From Nageia nagi (taxonomy: Eukaryota; Pinophyta): a stretch of 64,000 nucleotides of DNA. Position 1 is the stretch's first letter. The number at the start of each line of letters is the position of its first letter. Position numbers and translations under genes: made by a program. The stretch spans positions 153,326,001 through 153,390,000 of the forward strand of contig JBITNC010000001.1 in the NCBI GenBank assembly GCA_050084985.1, given 5' to 3'. This document shows, piece by piece, positions 11,656 to 23,224 of this stretch. Below the pieces are notes generated by a model that saw only the letters and a program-made list of their open reading frames with translations, searched no databases and was not told the origin of the DNA.

Positions 11656-14600
11656 TTTAGAGTTCGAGTCTTGAAAAAGGTCACTTGGGTAAAAATGTAG
11701 TTCTCGATATCTAATTTTCAAATATGTAATTTATTCTAATTTATTAATTTTTTATTTGCCTTGATTGTTATTTTAAAAAGTGCTCATATCTAAAAAGCAT
11801 AATTTGACCTAAACTTATCATTTTTTTATTAAAGGGTTAATTTTGTATTAAAAAAGGGAGAGCTCATAAAGATCTTCCCAAATATTTTACAAAGGAGTTC
11901 AGCTATAATTATCCAATAACTATCTAATAATATCTTTATGAAACCCACTAGTTCTACTATAACATAAATTATCTCCATTGTAAAATAAAAGGACTTTGTT
12001 TAACATAGAAAGTGAGATCACTATAATATTTCTAGGTAGCTAGAAAAATTTGTAGAAAACAAACAACTAGTTACTCTTATAGCATAATGTCACATTATAA
12101 CTAGGATTCTAAGCCCCAAGATCACTTGTAAAATCCTTCAGTGAGCTAGCACAAAACTTCCAAAATACTTATACTCCTCAAAATTGTTATCCATAGGATC
12201 TAATGAATTCAACCCTACTTTGAAGTTGCTTTAATTTTTCAATAGAAATTTCTACTCAACAAAGTTTTTCTTATAAAACCTTACATCGATTTTCTTAAGA
12301 ATTATATCTCTAAATCTTGGGTTTGGGCCAAGAATCTCATAGTTACCACTGCATTCCCCTTGCTTGTTGGTTGCTTTTGCAACCATTTCATTATGAATTT
12401 TGATGCTTAAAAGTTTTCTTTGTTGTTTTCAAATTTCTTATCTGCATTAGGGGAATTAGAGTCCATCTTCTTCGTCTCTTTCACTATTTCCTTCTCACAA
12501 GTTTTGTGGTTTATTTTAATTAGTTTTTGTTAACTTTATTTCTACTCTGGCTCCTTAGAGAAAGTCTTAATTCTCTTGTAGAAATTACCAATTTCTCTAA
12601 TTTTGAATTTAGTTGAGGGGGGGACTTCATTTCCAAGTTAATCACTTGAATGTTATTTTTAATGAAAGTGGAGTTGGGTTCAAATTCTCCCATCATAGCT
12701 TTTTGCCTCTCTATTTCTTCATATTTGTTCTCTTATTTAGAGAGAAAGTCTTGCTCCATGTATCTTACATCCTCATAGACCCCTTTTTCTTTAAGGATAG
12801 ATTTTTCTTTCTTGATTTTAGTTGCACTCCTAGTCATCCTTACATTGGTGGTGCCAAATGTAGGATCTCCAAGTGTGACATCTTTTTTAATTCCTTCTTC
12901 TCGAATTGTTGCATTCTCCTTTCCTTCAACTAAAGGAGATTCATATCTATATACATAATTAGTAAGCCCTACTTTCTTTTTCTTCTTATATGAAAACTAA
13001 CTCTACTTTAATGAGTCATTCAATCCCTCTCTTGCTTTTATTTCTACTATGAAAATGTCAAAGAGAGCCTCTAATAAACTTAGATACCATTGTTAATTTA
13101 AATCAATTTTTTGAGGAGTTTGTTCTTCAAATATTCTAAGCTCAACTCTATCCTTCATTACCTTAGAATATATCACTAGGTATAGTGATAAGTTTCTTGC
13201 TTTGCTCCTAGTTCTACCTTCAATCCTAATAGTAGATTTAGTATCATTAATTTGCTTTCCATAATGGATGTTTGAAAGTACTATCTCCTCTCTTTTTTCC
13301 AAATATGATTCCCTTTGTTCCTATATAATTGATCATGTGGAATTAACATTCGATGAGTCTTCTTGGCTCTACACATTGATCCTTCTATTGTTTGTTCTTC
13401 CTTGGAAGTATTTATAATTTGTATGCATGGTTGTAGATTTTTTGTACTTTTAAACAATCTGGGTCTAGCCTCTTTAGCTAGAATCTTCTATTTTTCTCTC
13501 TTCTAAAAAAGAGTCTTTATTTTTATGTGACATACTGAGGAAATTTGTTTTTTGTGATACCCTTTCTCCTACCACCTTTCATTCCCCATTTGGTCACAAA
13601 ACTAAGCAAGATGTCTATCACTTCCTCCTCCTTAATTGACATATTTTTATTTTCAACCCCTTATACTCTCTTTCATTCATTTTCTCTTATGAGATGATAT
13701 TCATAAGTTCCTCTGAAGCTTATAATGTAGTCTCCTTATCCTTATTAGTTCCAAGATGTTTGACTCTAATTCCTCTCTTATTTGCTTCTATCTTGTCATA
13801 TATGATTTCATTGCACTGAGAACACTTATATCTGAAGGCTCTTTGCTTTTGATTTAGTTTGCACACTTGAGCTTTGCTCTTTTACAAGTTTTTGGGTCGG
13901 ATTGATAGAGGATTAAGCTTGTGCTTAAGCCCCAAAGTCTAAGTCAAAAACTCTACCTCTTACTCTAATTTTGATTCTATAATATTTCTTTAGTTTGTTC
14001 ATAACAACTTTATCATAAACTAATTTAAAGATTGATTCATATAGTGGAACTAATGTTATATTTTGTTTAACCTTATTTATCAATATGGCCATGGAATTGA
14101 AAATAAAGTATGGAAAATTTACTCTATTTGTATCCAAGAATATGAAATGGTTCAACATAAAGAAATGGAGTCTTAGAGAATTCTATATCTATCTTTCAAT
14201 GTGACCTACTTGATTAGATCTATCGCAAAATCTCTCCATGGTTTGGGGATTGAGTATCTTAATATGCCTTTTCATAGTTTTCTAACTTCTTTGATTTCAT
14301 TATCTACTAGAAGAATTTGTACCTAGCTTCTAATTTCTTTACTTTTTGCATCCTTTTAACTATAATCCCTTCATTTGGTATTCATGCAACTCATGCAATT
14401 GATTGAGCACTAATGGTAAACTCTATTCCATTCACACAACACCTTCCCTCATCCATGAATTTGCAACCTCTATAGATAGTTTCTCATCATGCCCCTTACA
14501 AGGACAAATAAGACTATCAAGCCTACCCTAACAAAGAATCCTCCATACCTTGATATTTTTCATGGTTTCTTGAGGTGACTTTATCTAAATTATTACCAAA

Positions 14601-16079
14601 TCTGCTCCCATGGTTTCCACTAATAGTAACTCAACTAAAAGAATTCAATGATACCTAACACTAGCTAGCTTGCTCGACTTAGAAATACATAGGTGTGAGG
14701 TAAGCTTGAAATATTATATTTTTTATGCATTATTATTCTAAGGGGGGGTGATGAAACCTTCTACACTTAAACCATTATTGTGTATAGGGGTGAGAAGGTC
14801 TTTGAATGCCATGAACCTGTTGAATATCATTAAAAAATAAGCCTCTTCATTTATCTCTAATAAACAAGCTTAAGAGAGATCATTGAATCATCATTACCAC
14901 CTTTTTAACATACAAACCAGCCATCACTACTACATTTAAGCAATTTTGCATCACACAAAGCGTCAATCCATAGTACTTTTTTTAAATCATAGAAATCATG
15001 ATGCATCAATTAATGCTAAGGGTACTATCAAACAAAGTGTCATTTGTAGTGTCAAGTATAGCATCATTCCTTACATCATATATCAAATTCTGAGCATCAA
15101 ATAATTTATGCTATACATGACATATAAAGCATCATTTATAGCATCAAAAATACAAGAATGAAAATTTCAATCATGCATCTTGTCAAATAATTTATCTATT
15201 TTCTCTACACTTTTGTATTTTGCATAATATATATATAATAGGGCACTCACAACTATAAAATCTGATAAAAAATTTATTTTAAAGAGTCTTTGATGTATGT
15301 AGAAACCCATTTGTAAATCTCTCAAGTTGGTGCATGCTTTGAATATGTTGGTAAAGATGAATTTATTTAGTTGGACTACTTCTAGTGTTTATTGTATTTG
15401 GTGAAATAGTTTCAATGCCTTTTAAGGAAAACCATGTCTTTGGTAACCTGAAATTTTCATATTCCATGAGAAGATGTATCATTTGAACATACATTCAAAA
15501 ATATCATGGGCATCCACCAAACTTTGAGGGCCTCTACCAAACTTTGTGGGTGGCTAAAGCATGCAATGCATATTTTGCTTACTACAAAATACAGATACAC
15601 ACTACTATTTATGTTCTTCAACATGTCTTCAACTCTTCTAGGCCTATATCACTAAAAATGCAGATGTAGAAGTGCCCTTATAAAGGGAAAGTTCCTTTAT
15701 TTATTCATCAATGGAATTATACTTGCCATTAAAAATCCATTGTCAATCAAGGGAATGCATCAATGGTCGATACAAAATCATGCCATGATATGTGTGCATG
15801 ATCATACCTTTTTTTATTCAATGTATCACTTGATGCATTGTTTGACACACTAAATATGTCAACCAATGTATCCATCCATGCATCAACCAATGCATAAACT
15901 AATGCATCAAAAAATTAGTTTTATAAAAATTAGCTATTCTTCTTTGTCTCCCTCTAGTGGTATTAAGAAGGAAGATTCTTACCTTTTTGAGGTTTATTCA
16001 TTGATGACAAGATTTCATGTAGTCTCTTAGAATTCTCTTAAAGGAATTTTCTTCTCTTTCCTATGCTTTACCCACTAAA
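11656..16079. other. T-rich repeat DNA with no identifiable gene
   Basis: No intact gene or domain is recognised. A minus-strand ORF at 14,158-13,925 weakly recalls gag-like plant transposon proteins but lacks a decisive motif. A minus-strand ORF at 13,302-13,093 is basic and unassigned. 14,940-15,180 and 15,770-15,915 contain many loosely repeated GCATCA words. About 11,690-11,840 shares a diverged segment with 18,100-18,190, a dispersed repeat. Confidence 0.45.
15855..15912. repeat. Short degenerate tandem repeat (AATGCATCAACC type)
   Basis: Four to five imperfect units of about 12-14 bp built on the words AATGTATCC, ATGCATCAACCAATGCAT and AATGCATCA follow each other. No function is evident. 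Confidence 0.5.
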
Positions 16080-17830
16080 ATTATGTAAACAACAAATTGG
16101 TGATGAGTAATTGGTACTAAAAACTTACCTAGTTTGATACCTCTCATGATTCTATCCCCTTATTCTTTGTTAATGGTTCTACCTAAAGCTTCAGCCATAA
16201 TTATGAAAAGATATGGAGAAATTGGATCTCCCTACCTAAGACCCCTTTCCACCCCAAAGTATCCTGCTAGTTCCCCATTATTTATTACTAAAAATTTAGG
16301 TGTTGAAATGCCCTCTTTGACATAGTCTATCCATTTTGAGCTAAACCTATATTTGTTCAAAACTCCTTCCAAAAAAAAATCTAGTTCACCCTATCATATG
16401 CCTTCTCCATATCCAATTTAAGGATAATTGTCTCTTCTTTTCAAACTTTTGTAGAATGCAGTATTTCATGGATCAAAATGATACCATTCATTATGAGTAT
16501 TCTAATGAGAAAACCATCTTGCTCTTTTGGAAGTAGGTTTTTTAATCTTTTTGACATGATTTTTATGATAATTTTATACACCACATTACACAAACTAATG
16601 GTTATAAAGTCCTTTAGGTTCTTAGCTATAAATGTTTTAAGAGCAAGGACTAAAAAAGTTGCATTCCAAGTTTTCAAAAGCTTTCCTCTTTTGAAGAATT
16701 CTACTACTACTTCCACCACATCTCACCAACAATCTTCCAATTGGCTTGAAAAAATCTTGCTTGAAAACCATCAAGTCCAAGGAACTCATCTTTTTGAATG
16801 GCAAAAAGGGCCTTTTTGACCTCCTCAAAGGAGATCTTCTTGGTTAGGTATTCATTCATTTTTTTTGTTATTTTTCTAAGGATATTTTGAAGAACATGAT
16901 TCATTGTTGCTTTGTTATATTTTTGGTCAACTTCCAATAATTTTTGAAAATAGTCTTCTTCTTCTTTTTTGATTTCCTCTTTAACTTGAGTGATTGAGCC
17001 ATCCCTCTTCCTTAATTCTGAAATTTTGTTTATGGTTCTTCTTTGTAAGGTTTTCATTTTGAAGAAGGTTTTATTTCTATCTCATTCCTTTAGCCACATT
17101 ATCCTTGACTTTTTATTTCAATGCTTTTCTTCTTGGGTTAGTGTGCTATAGTAGTCTGAGAGTAGTTATTTTTCCTTATTATCCAACTCCTCTTTCTACC
17201 ATCCCTAATCATGTTGTATTCTAGAAACTCAATTTCCTCTTCCAAATCCAGCTTTCTCTCATCCACATTCCTAAAGACTTTTTTGTTCCATTTTTTATTC
17301 TTCTCTTTACTTCACTTAACTTTTTTGATAATTAGTACATAAAAATTCCTCTAACTTCAAATTTTCACTATTCTCTAAGATTATCTTCAAAGGTCACATG
17401 ATCCATCCACATGAAATCAAATTTAGAGGTAGTTTTCTCATTCTATTATCCTTTTATGGTCATTTTAATTGGACCATGATTAGATCAATCCTTAGAATAG
17501 AAATCATATCATAATTTTGGTATCTCTCTAACCAATCTACTGAATTTACCATTCTATCAATCCTTCTTTGAATAAAGCTTCTACCACATTGTCTATTAGA
17601 CCATGTAAACTTACTACCTTTTAGGTGAAAATTAATCATTTTTGTATCATTTAAGAATTTCCTTAGGTATAACATACTCCTTGTTAGATTTGATATAACT
17701 CCCATTTTATCTTTCATTCACAAAGGAGTATTAAATTCCCCTCCTATGAACCATGGATCCAATTGAAAATTTACTTTATAATCCTTCATAAGAGCCCAAA
17801 ACTTCTTTCTATCAAAAATTCTAATTTTAA
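16080..17830 (-). mobile_element. Plant L1-type LINE fragment (endonuclease C-terminus and reverse transcriptase)
   Basis: On the minus strand from 17,830 down, endonuclease motifs come first: PWFIGGEFNTPL (near 17,760-17,725), then KGSKFTWSNRQ and FIQRRIDRMV. The linker follows with EFLGLDGFQARFFQANWKIV (near 16,800-16,740). RT motifs follow: ISLCNVVYKIIIKIMSKRLK, then after a frameshift GLR-stop-GDPISPYLFIIMAEAL near 16,230-16,170. That order is standard for plant L1 ORF2. It is truncated at both ends and interrupted by stops. Nothing downstream of 16,080 looks like the C-terminal region or a poly(A) tail. L1 elements move by target-primed reverse transcription. This copy is inactive. Confidence 0.85.
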
Positions 17831-18217
17831 TTTTTTTTTACTTGTGAATAATTGTATGCAGAATGTACACATATATTATTTTTTCACAATTTAAAAAAAA
17901 ATAAAAAATAAAAAAAAATTATTAAATAAATAGAAAACCCACTATTTAAAAATACTATTTCAGGATCATACCCTATCGTGTTCGGTAAGCATAATTGAAC
18001 CTAAATTAAAATTATTTTTTAAATCCTTTTGGGTAAAGATACCTAAGATAATAAATATTATGGAGAATATTCTTTTGTTATTGTTTCATAAATATTTTAA
18101 TTTTTATTATCCTTGATTATTGTTTCGTAAAGTGCTCATGTCCAATAAGCATAATTTAACCTAAACTTACCACTTTTAATTTATTTTTTTAACTTGTGGA
18201 AAATTATATGCACAATA

Positions 18218-18251
<34 letters not shown>

Positions 18252-18944
18252 CAATTATAAAAAAATAAAAAAATTATTAAACAAATACAAATAACTAGTA
18301 GTTCTTTAGACTTCCTCCAAATTGGGACTCATCTTATTGCACTTACTCTCTTTCCTTGAGGCCATTCTTCTCCAAATGATCTAATAGAATCATGTCTAGC
18401 ATTGTGGTATAAATTTTGGCATAATTTAATTTGATATACAATTTTTAATTATATTCTTGCCTTGGAATTTGGTCAATATTGGTAATCCCATCATTCCTTG
18501 TGTGTCTCAAATTTGGAGAGTTTGACGTATTGTATAGTACTTTATTTTGAAAAAGGCTATTCGAGGACCAAAAGGTGATCACAAAGCCTATGCATATATT
18601 AAAATCCCAACTTTTCTCAACTTTGTTCTATTACATTTTGTATGTATATTAATCCATTTTTGGTAAATTTTATTTTTCATGGAAAAAAAATTATTCATCT
18701 TCAATAACAAGTTGTGCATCTTAAATAAAATTGAGCATCTTTAGTAACAAGTCAAGAATTTTCATCTTCTCTTCTTACAAATATATTTACTAAAAATATT
18801 ACAATTTTTTGATACCACAGTTCTTAAAAATTTGAAATATCACCATATCCTCTACTTCATTTTGGGATATAATCACAAAGATTTTGAAATTATTTTTTCA
18901 CTATTTTATTAATTTCATTTGACTAAAATTCCTTACATATAACC
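17831..18944. other. AT-rich repeat DNA, no gene
   Basis: The segment holds long A and T runs. A diverged direct repeat (start near 17,843 and again near 18,192, spacing about 350 bp) carries ACTTGTG followed by a CACAAT and poly-A stretch. No coding motif is seen. Confidence 0.5.
18221..18249. repeat. (AT)n microsatellite
   Basis: About 14 uninterrupted AT dinucleotides lie inside the second copy of the ~350-bp diverged repeat. The first copy lacks the expansion. Confidence 0.9.
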
Positions 18945-20300
18945 ATGCTTTCACTTAATCACAAGGAATCCCAGCTTGTTCATGTGAAGTCATTGAAGAC
19001 TTATAATGTCAAATTCATGGTACAAAATGGATATTTTTTGGTATTTCTTTATTTGCACTATGAGGTTGGAATAGTTTTCATGACACTCTCTGCATTCATA
19101 CCCATTCTCAACATCATGGATACTTTGAAAAGGGAATCACCACCTTGGCCTAATGAACTTTGAGTTAGAGTAGCATACTAACAACATGATGAATATTATT
19201 TAAGATCAATTTGGATCATTATGATTGGGTTCAACTTGGTGATATCAATATGTGTGTTACCATTGCTTGAGGACAAGCAATGTGATGAGAGTGGACTTGT
19301 AATGTCCCAGATTTTGAGAAACCTTCTAGAAGGCATACATTTTGTCACTTTTTTTGGCTTATCAATTTTTCTTTTAGAATGGATGAAAAATATTCTACCA
19401 ATCATTTTGATAGGTCACACAATATGGTTCTATCAATAAATAAGGAGTATGGGAACTTTTAAAGTTTTCCCATTAAACCATGATTCTAATATCATGTTGA
19501 GTGAAACATTGATCAAGGAAAATTTATTTTATTCTAAGTCAATAAGGAGTTTAATTATTGGTAATTTCAAGGTACAAGCACCTATAAAAAGAGGAGATAG
19601 TCATCACTTAATCATTATCATTAGTAAATTTGATCTTAGATTATCTCATAGTTGGGGTTGGTCTCCTCTCTTCCTTCTAAGGACTAGGGCTTCTCCCTAG
19701 CCTAGAATTGGCCTATTCACATTTGCATTCACTTGTAGAGCTTACACCATATTTGTAGGACCTTCTATCCCTAGCACTATAAAGCTTACACCATCTTTGG
19801 AGGGCCTTCTATCCCTAGGACTAGACCTTAGGATAGGTCACACAACATGGTGCCATAAAGAAATGAGGAAGATATGAAGTTTTGAAGTTTTCCCATGAAA
19901 CTAGAATTCTAATATCATGTCTAGAGAAACATTGACTAACAAAAAGTTAATTTATTCCATTTTGGGTAGAATTTTAATCATTGGTAATTTTAAGGTAAAG
20001 GGACCTATAAAAGGAGGAGATATTAATCACTATTGATCATCATTATTACATTTGATCATAGACCATATCAGAGTCAGTGTTGCTCTCCTCTTTTCATACT
20101 AAGGATTGGGGCTACTTCTTAGCCTAGAAGTGGCCTATTCTCATTTACATTCACTTGCAGAGCTTACATCATGTTTGGATTACCTTCTAGCCCTAGCCTA
20201 GATCTTAGGAGCTGTATAGAGACTTGCACCAACCATTCTTGCTACTTAAAAGCTTGCACCAACTATTAGGAATCTTTGTTGTACATTTTGGAGTCTTGGG
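18945..20300 (+). mobile_element. 3' end and LTR of a decayed LTR retrotransposon (probable)
   Basis: A short inverted repeat TTGCTTGAGGACAAGCAA at 19,263-19,280 resembles the sequence that many plant Ty3 elements carry just before the 3' LTR. It is followed at 19,298 by TGTAATGTCCCAG, a typical LTR start. Two TATA-like boxes, CTATAAAAAG at 19,582 and CTATAAAAGG at 20,005, sit in equivalent positions of a duplicated block. No gag or pol is recognised upstream within the window, so this is a truncated element or an isolated LTR. The LTR 3' end is not resolved. Confidence 0.5.
19409..20240 (+). repeat. Tandem duplication (423-bp period) of an LTR promoter block
   Basis: The segment starting GATAGGTCACACAA at 19,409 repeats from 19,832. 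The TATA-like boxes are spaced exactly one period apart, 19,582 and 20,005. Copies are diverged by substitutions and small indels, so the duplication is old. The first copy also has an internal duplication of the AGCTTACACCAT and CCTTCTATCCCTAG words. Confidence 0.75.
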
Positions 20301-20901
20301 TTTTTCTGTAGAACTTGGTACATGCTTATTACAACCCTATATTTATCCTTGATCATTATTATTGATATTTTGCTCTCATATCACTCTTCAAATGTGAATG
20401 AATGTTCCTTTATTATTATTGTACTATTATCATTCATTGTGCATAAGAATGTATGTAGATTAGAGTATTTTCAAGGCATATTATTATTTTGTTACAAATA
20501 TATAATTGTATCCTATTCTAGTTGCTTTCACATGATTTATGAGCTTCTTCACTACTATATATCATAACTACTTACATTTATAATATTTCAATCTTAAGAA
20601 CATTATTGTATGGTGAAAGAGAATTTACTATTGTGTTTTAATTTTTGAATGAATGTGGAATTGAATTAAGTTGATTCTGCATGTTTAGAAAGGTACATTA
20701 CATGTATACAAAACATATATCTACAAGAAGGTATAGATATCTTCAAAATACCCCTAGTATATATGATATGCAAAATATCAAAAAAATATTCATGAAATAT
20801 AGATGTATGGTGCAAATGAAGGGTGAAAGTAAGAAGTTGGATCCACTTCAAGGGGAAGTGGGGAAACTCTACTAAGAAAAAACTTGAATTTGAAAAAATT
20901 A

Positions 20902-21005
20902 GGATTCTAATTTAGGTTTGAGATCCTAATAAATATCGAGATCTTGATATTTAAGAAAAAATAAGTACAAATATTAGTCAGGATCCCAAACCTAAATTGG
21001 AATCC
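20902..21005. repeat. Inverted repeat, 25-bp arms
   Basis: Arms 20,902-20,926 and 20,981-21,005 are reverse complements with about three mismatches (GGATTCTAATTTAGG / CCTAAATTGGAATCC). The loop is 54 bp and contains a near-palindrome around GATATCTTGAT-type words (ATCGAGATCTTGAT). It could be a MITE remnant or foldback. No flanking duplication was identified. Confidence 0.7.
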
Positions 21006-22230
21006 CAATTTTAATTCATTAATATTGGGATCTTGATATTTGAAGCTACAATTTCACCTCATATTTAGGCTTAAAAACTTGGTTTGGTGAACCAACACTT
21101 AGCCTTGGACTTGCAAGTATATGTTCATGACAAATTTAATGGAAAATCTCAAATTCATGCATACGTTTGACATAGTTTTTGATAGAATTGTTTTCATGAA
21201 ATTAAAACCCATTATAGATTAAGGAGTTTAGATTTCAAATATATAATCTGTTTAACAATTAGATAAGATTTTTTTATTTTTTAATTATTTTTTAGTAAAT
21301 TTTTCCCATATGCTTGAAATATGAGGGTCTCGTATTTTCTTAATAATTTTTTTTTGGGGGGGAGTTATGAAAAACAAATTATATAGGGACAAGCTTCATA
21401 GAAGTTTCTATAATAATAAAAAAAATATTTTGGAAAAAGATTAAGTTTAGATAAAATTATGGTGAATAGACATGAGCACTTTTTTAAACCACAAACATGC
21501 CTAGTACAAAATTAATAAAAAAATAAAAATTGATTTAAAAATTATGAAAAAATATACAAGACAAGCTCCAATGTGTTAGGTATCTTTTCCTAAAAGTATT
21601 TTAAAAAATACCTTGATTTTAGTCGGTGGACAGACATGTGCATGGTATGGTCTAAAAAATGTTTTTTTTTAAAAAGTGGTTTTTGTTCATCCTATCAAAT
21701 TTTAAATTCTATGATCATTAAAAAAAATTATATATTTGAAAACTAGACTCTGAGCACTATAGTTTCACCATAGTGACCTTTTTCATGATTCCTTGTCTAA
21801 GTGCTTCAATTTTTTATATCAATCATATCCAAACTTGAAAATCAAGGAAAATACTTCCACTTTTTGTCCTTAAAGTGGACCCAACTTCTTGCACCCACCT
21901 AGAAATTTCATCTACTTTAAACCATGTAAATAGAATAAAAGGAGTTTTCACTAGTTACTTTTATAACTTGGGTGGATTAGTTGCTAGAAAAATTATTGTA
22001 GGATTTTTCAATTCCTAGGTACAAGAGTTTAGTGTGTTGAGAGACATGCATGAAAAATATCATTTTTATTTGATAAGAATCATGGTTCAAATGTAAATTC
22101 AATGATTACAATTCATACAAGTACAAAAAAGAATTGATATCCTATGTTAATTGAATGCACTAGATTTTGACAAAGTTATTGGTCTCAAGAAGTGTCATAT
22201 GCTTTCTTTTTTTCTTAAATTTTGGTCTGT
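21006..22230. other. AT-rich stretch, no gene
   Basis: No recognisable coding or structural element was found. 21,440-21,500 contains a reverse-complement match to the dispersed word cluster also seen near 11,790 and 18,150 (GTGCTCAT and AACCTAAACTT). Confidence 0.4.
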
Positions 22231-22702
22231 TAATTTATGAGACTAATATCATATTTTAATTTCATGAATATGTGTCACAATTTTTTCACTTGACATATTC
22301 ATGAAACTAATTCTACATTTTAGTTTCATGAATATGTGGCATATTTTTTTAAAAAACTTAAGTTTACATATTTGCAAAACTAATAAAATATATTAGTTTG
22401 CTGAATATGACATTATTTTAGTGATTATACTCTAAAGTTTTTAATTTTTTGAAATTAGGTCAATATGTTCATGAAACTAACATGGTGGATTGGTTTTATG
22501 AATCTATAAACCTATATTTCATGGTAAAAATTGATCCACATATTCATGAAACTAAAATGTAGCATTAGTTTTGAAGATATATGTTGATTTGAAAAATTAG
22601 TGTGCATATACATGAAACTAACATGTAGTTTTAGCATCACGAATATGTAGCAAATCTTTTTTGAATGATTTACTTGAACAAATTAGCTTCATGAATATGC
22701 AT
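22231..22702. repeat. Array of imperfect palindromes built on ATTCATGAAACTAA
   Basis: The motif ATATTCATGAAACTAA and its reverse complement alternate through the segment. Clear dyads pair 22,231-22,246 with 22,254-22,272, 22,295-22,310 with 22,318-22,336, and 22,366-22,383 with 22,392-22,409. Weaker units follow near 22,462, 22,538, 22,605 and 22,684. Loops are short (about 7-10 bp). No coding sequence overlaps. Confidence 0.75.
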
Positions 22703-23224
22703 GGATGCTTATTGAAAAGTACATGTGGCCTAGGAAAATTCTCTACTTATGTATCAAAATATCAGAAGCCACACATGATTATCAAGGGGGGAAAAAAACC
22801 CTTAGCTAGAAAACTCTAAATAAAAAGGGCAGTATGAACATAATAATATTAAATTTCTTAAATTACTATTGTTTGATCAGTGTCACTCCCTATAAATATT
22901 CAAAAAAGACATACATAGGAACAAAATGAACAAACACCTTTCATGAAGCTAATTATAATCCATAATTTATAAAATATTAATGGTAAATTATTAATCATAT
23001 AAAACTATAAATTTTAGCAATTAAATTCTAAAATGAAAGAGAATACCTTATTTAGAAATTGGGACGAAAATGAGAGATAGTGGGAGCTCCTCCTTACACG
23101 AGACTCAAGACCAAGCTAGATGATGATGATGATATATTTTATTTAAACCTTCATGGGAATTTATAAGAAAGAATGTAATAATAATTCCAAATGAAAATAA
23201 CTATAGCATACCTCATCACCTTTT

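Noticed and set aside
13925-14158. 77-codon minus-strand ORF as a retroelement gag
   Set aside because: Only a loose hydrophobic pattern, with no diagnostic motif and no partner domain beside it.
16478-16819. 113-codon plus-strand ORF
   Set aside because: It lies antisense to the L1 reverse transcriptase, which has clear motifs on the minus strand.
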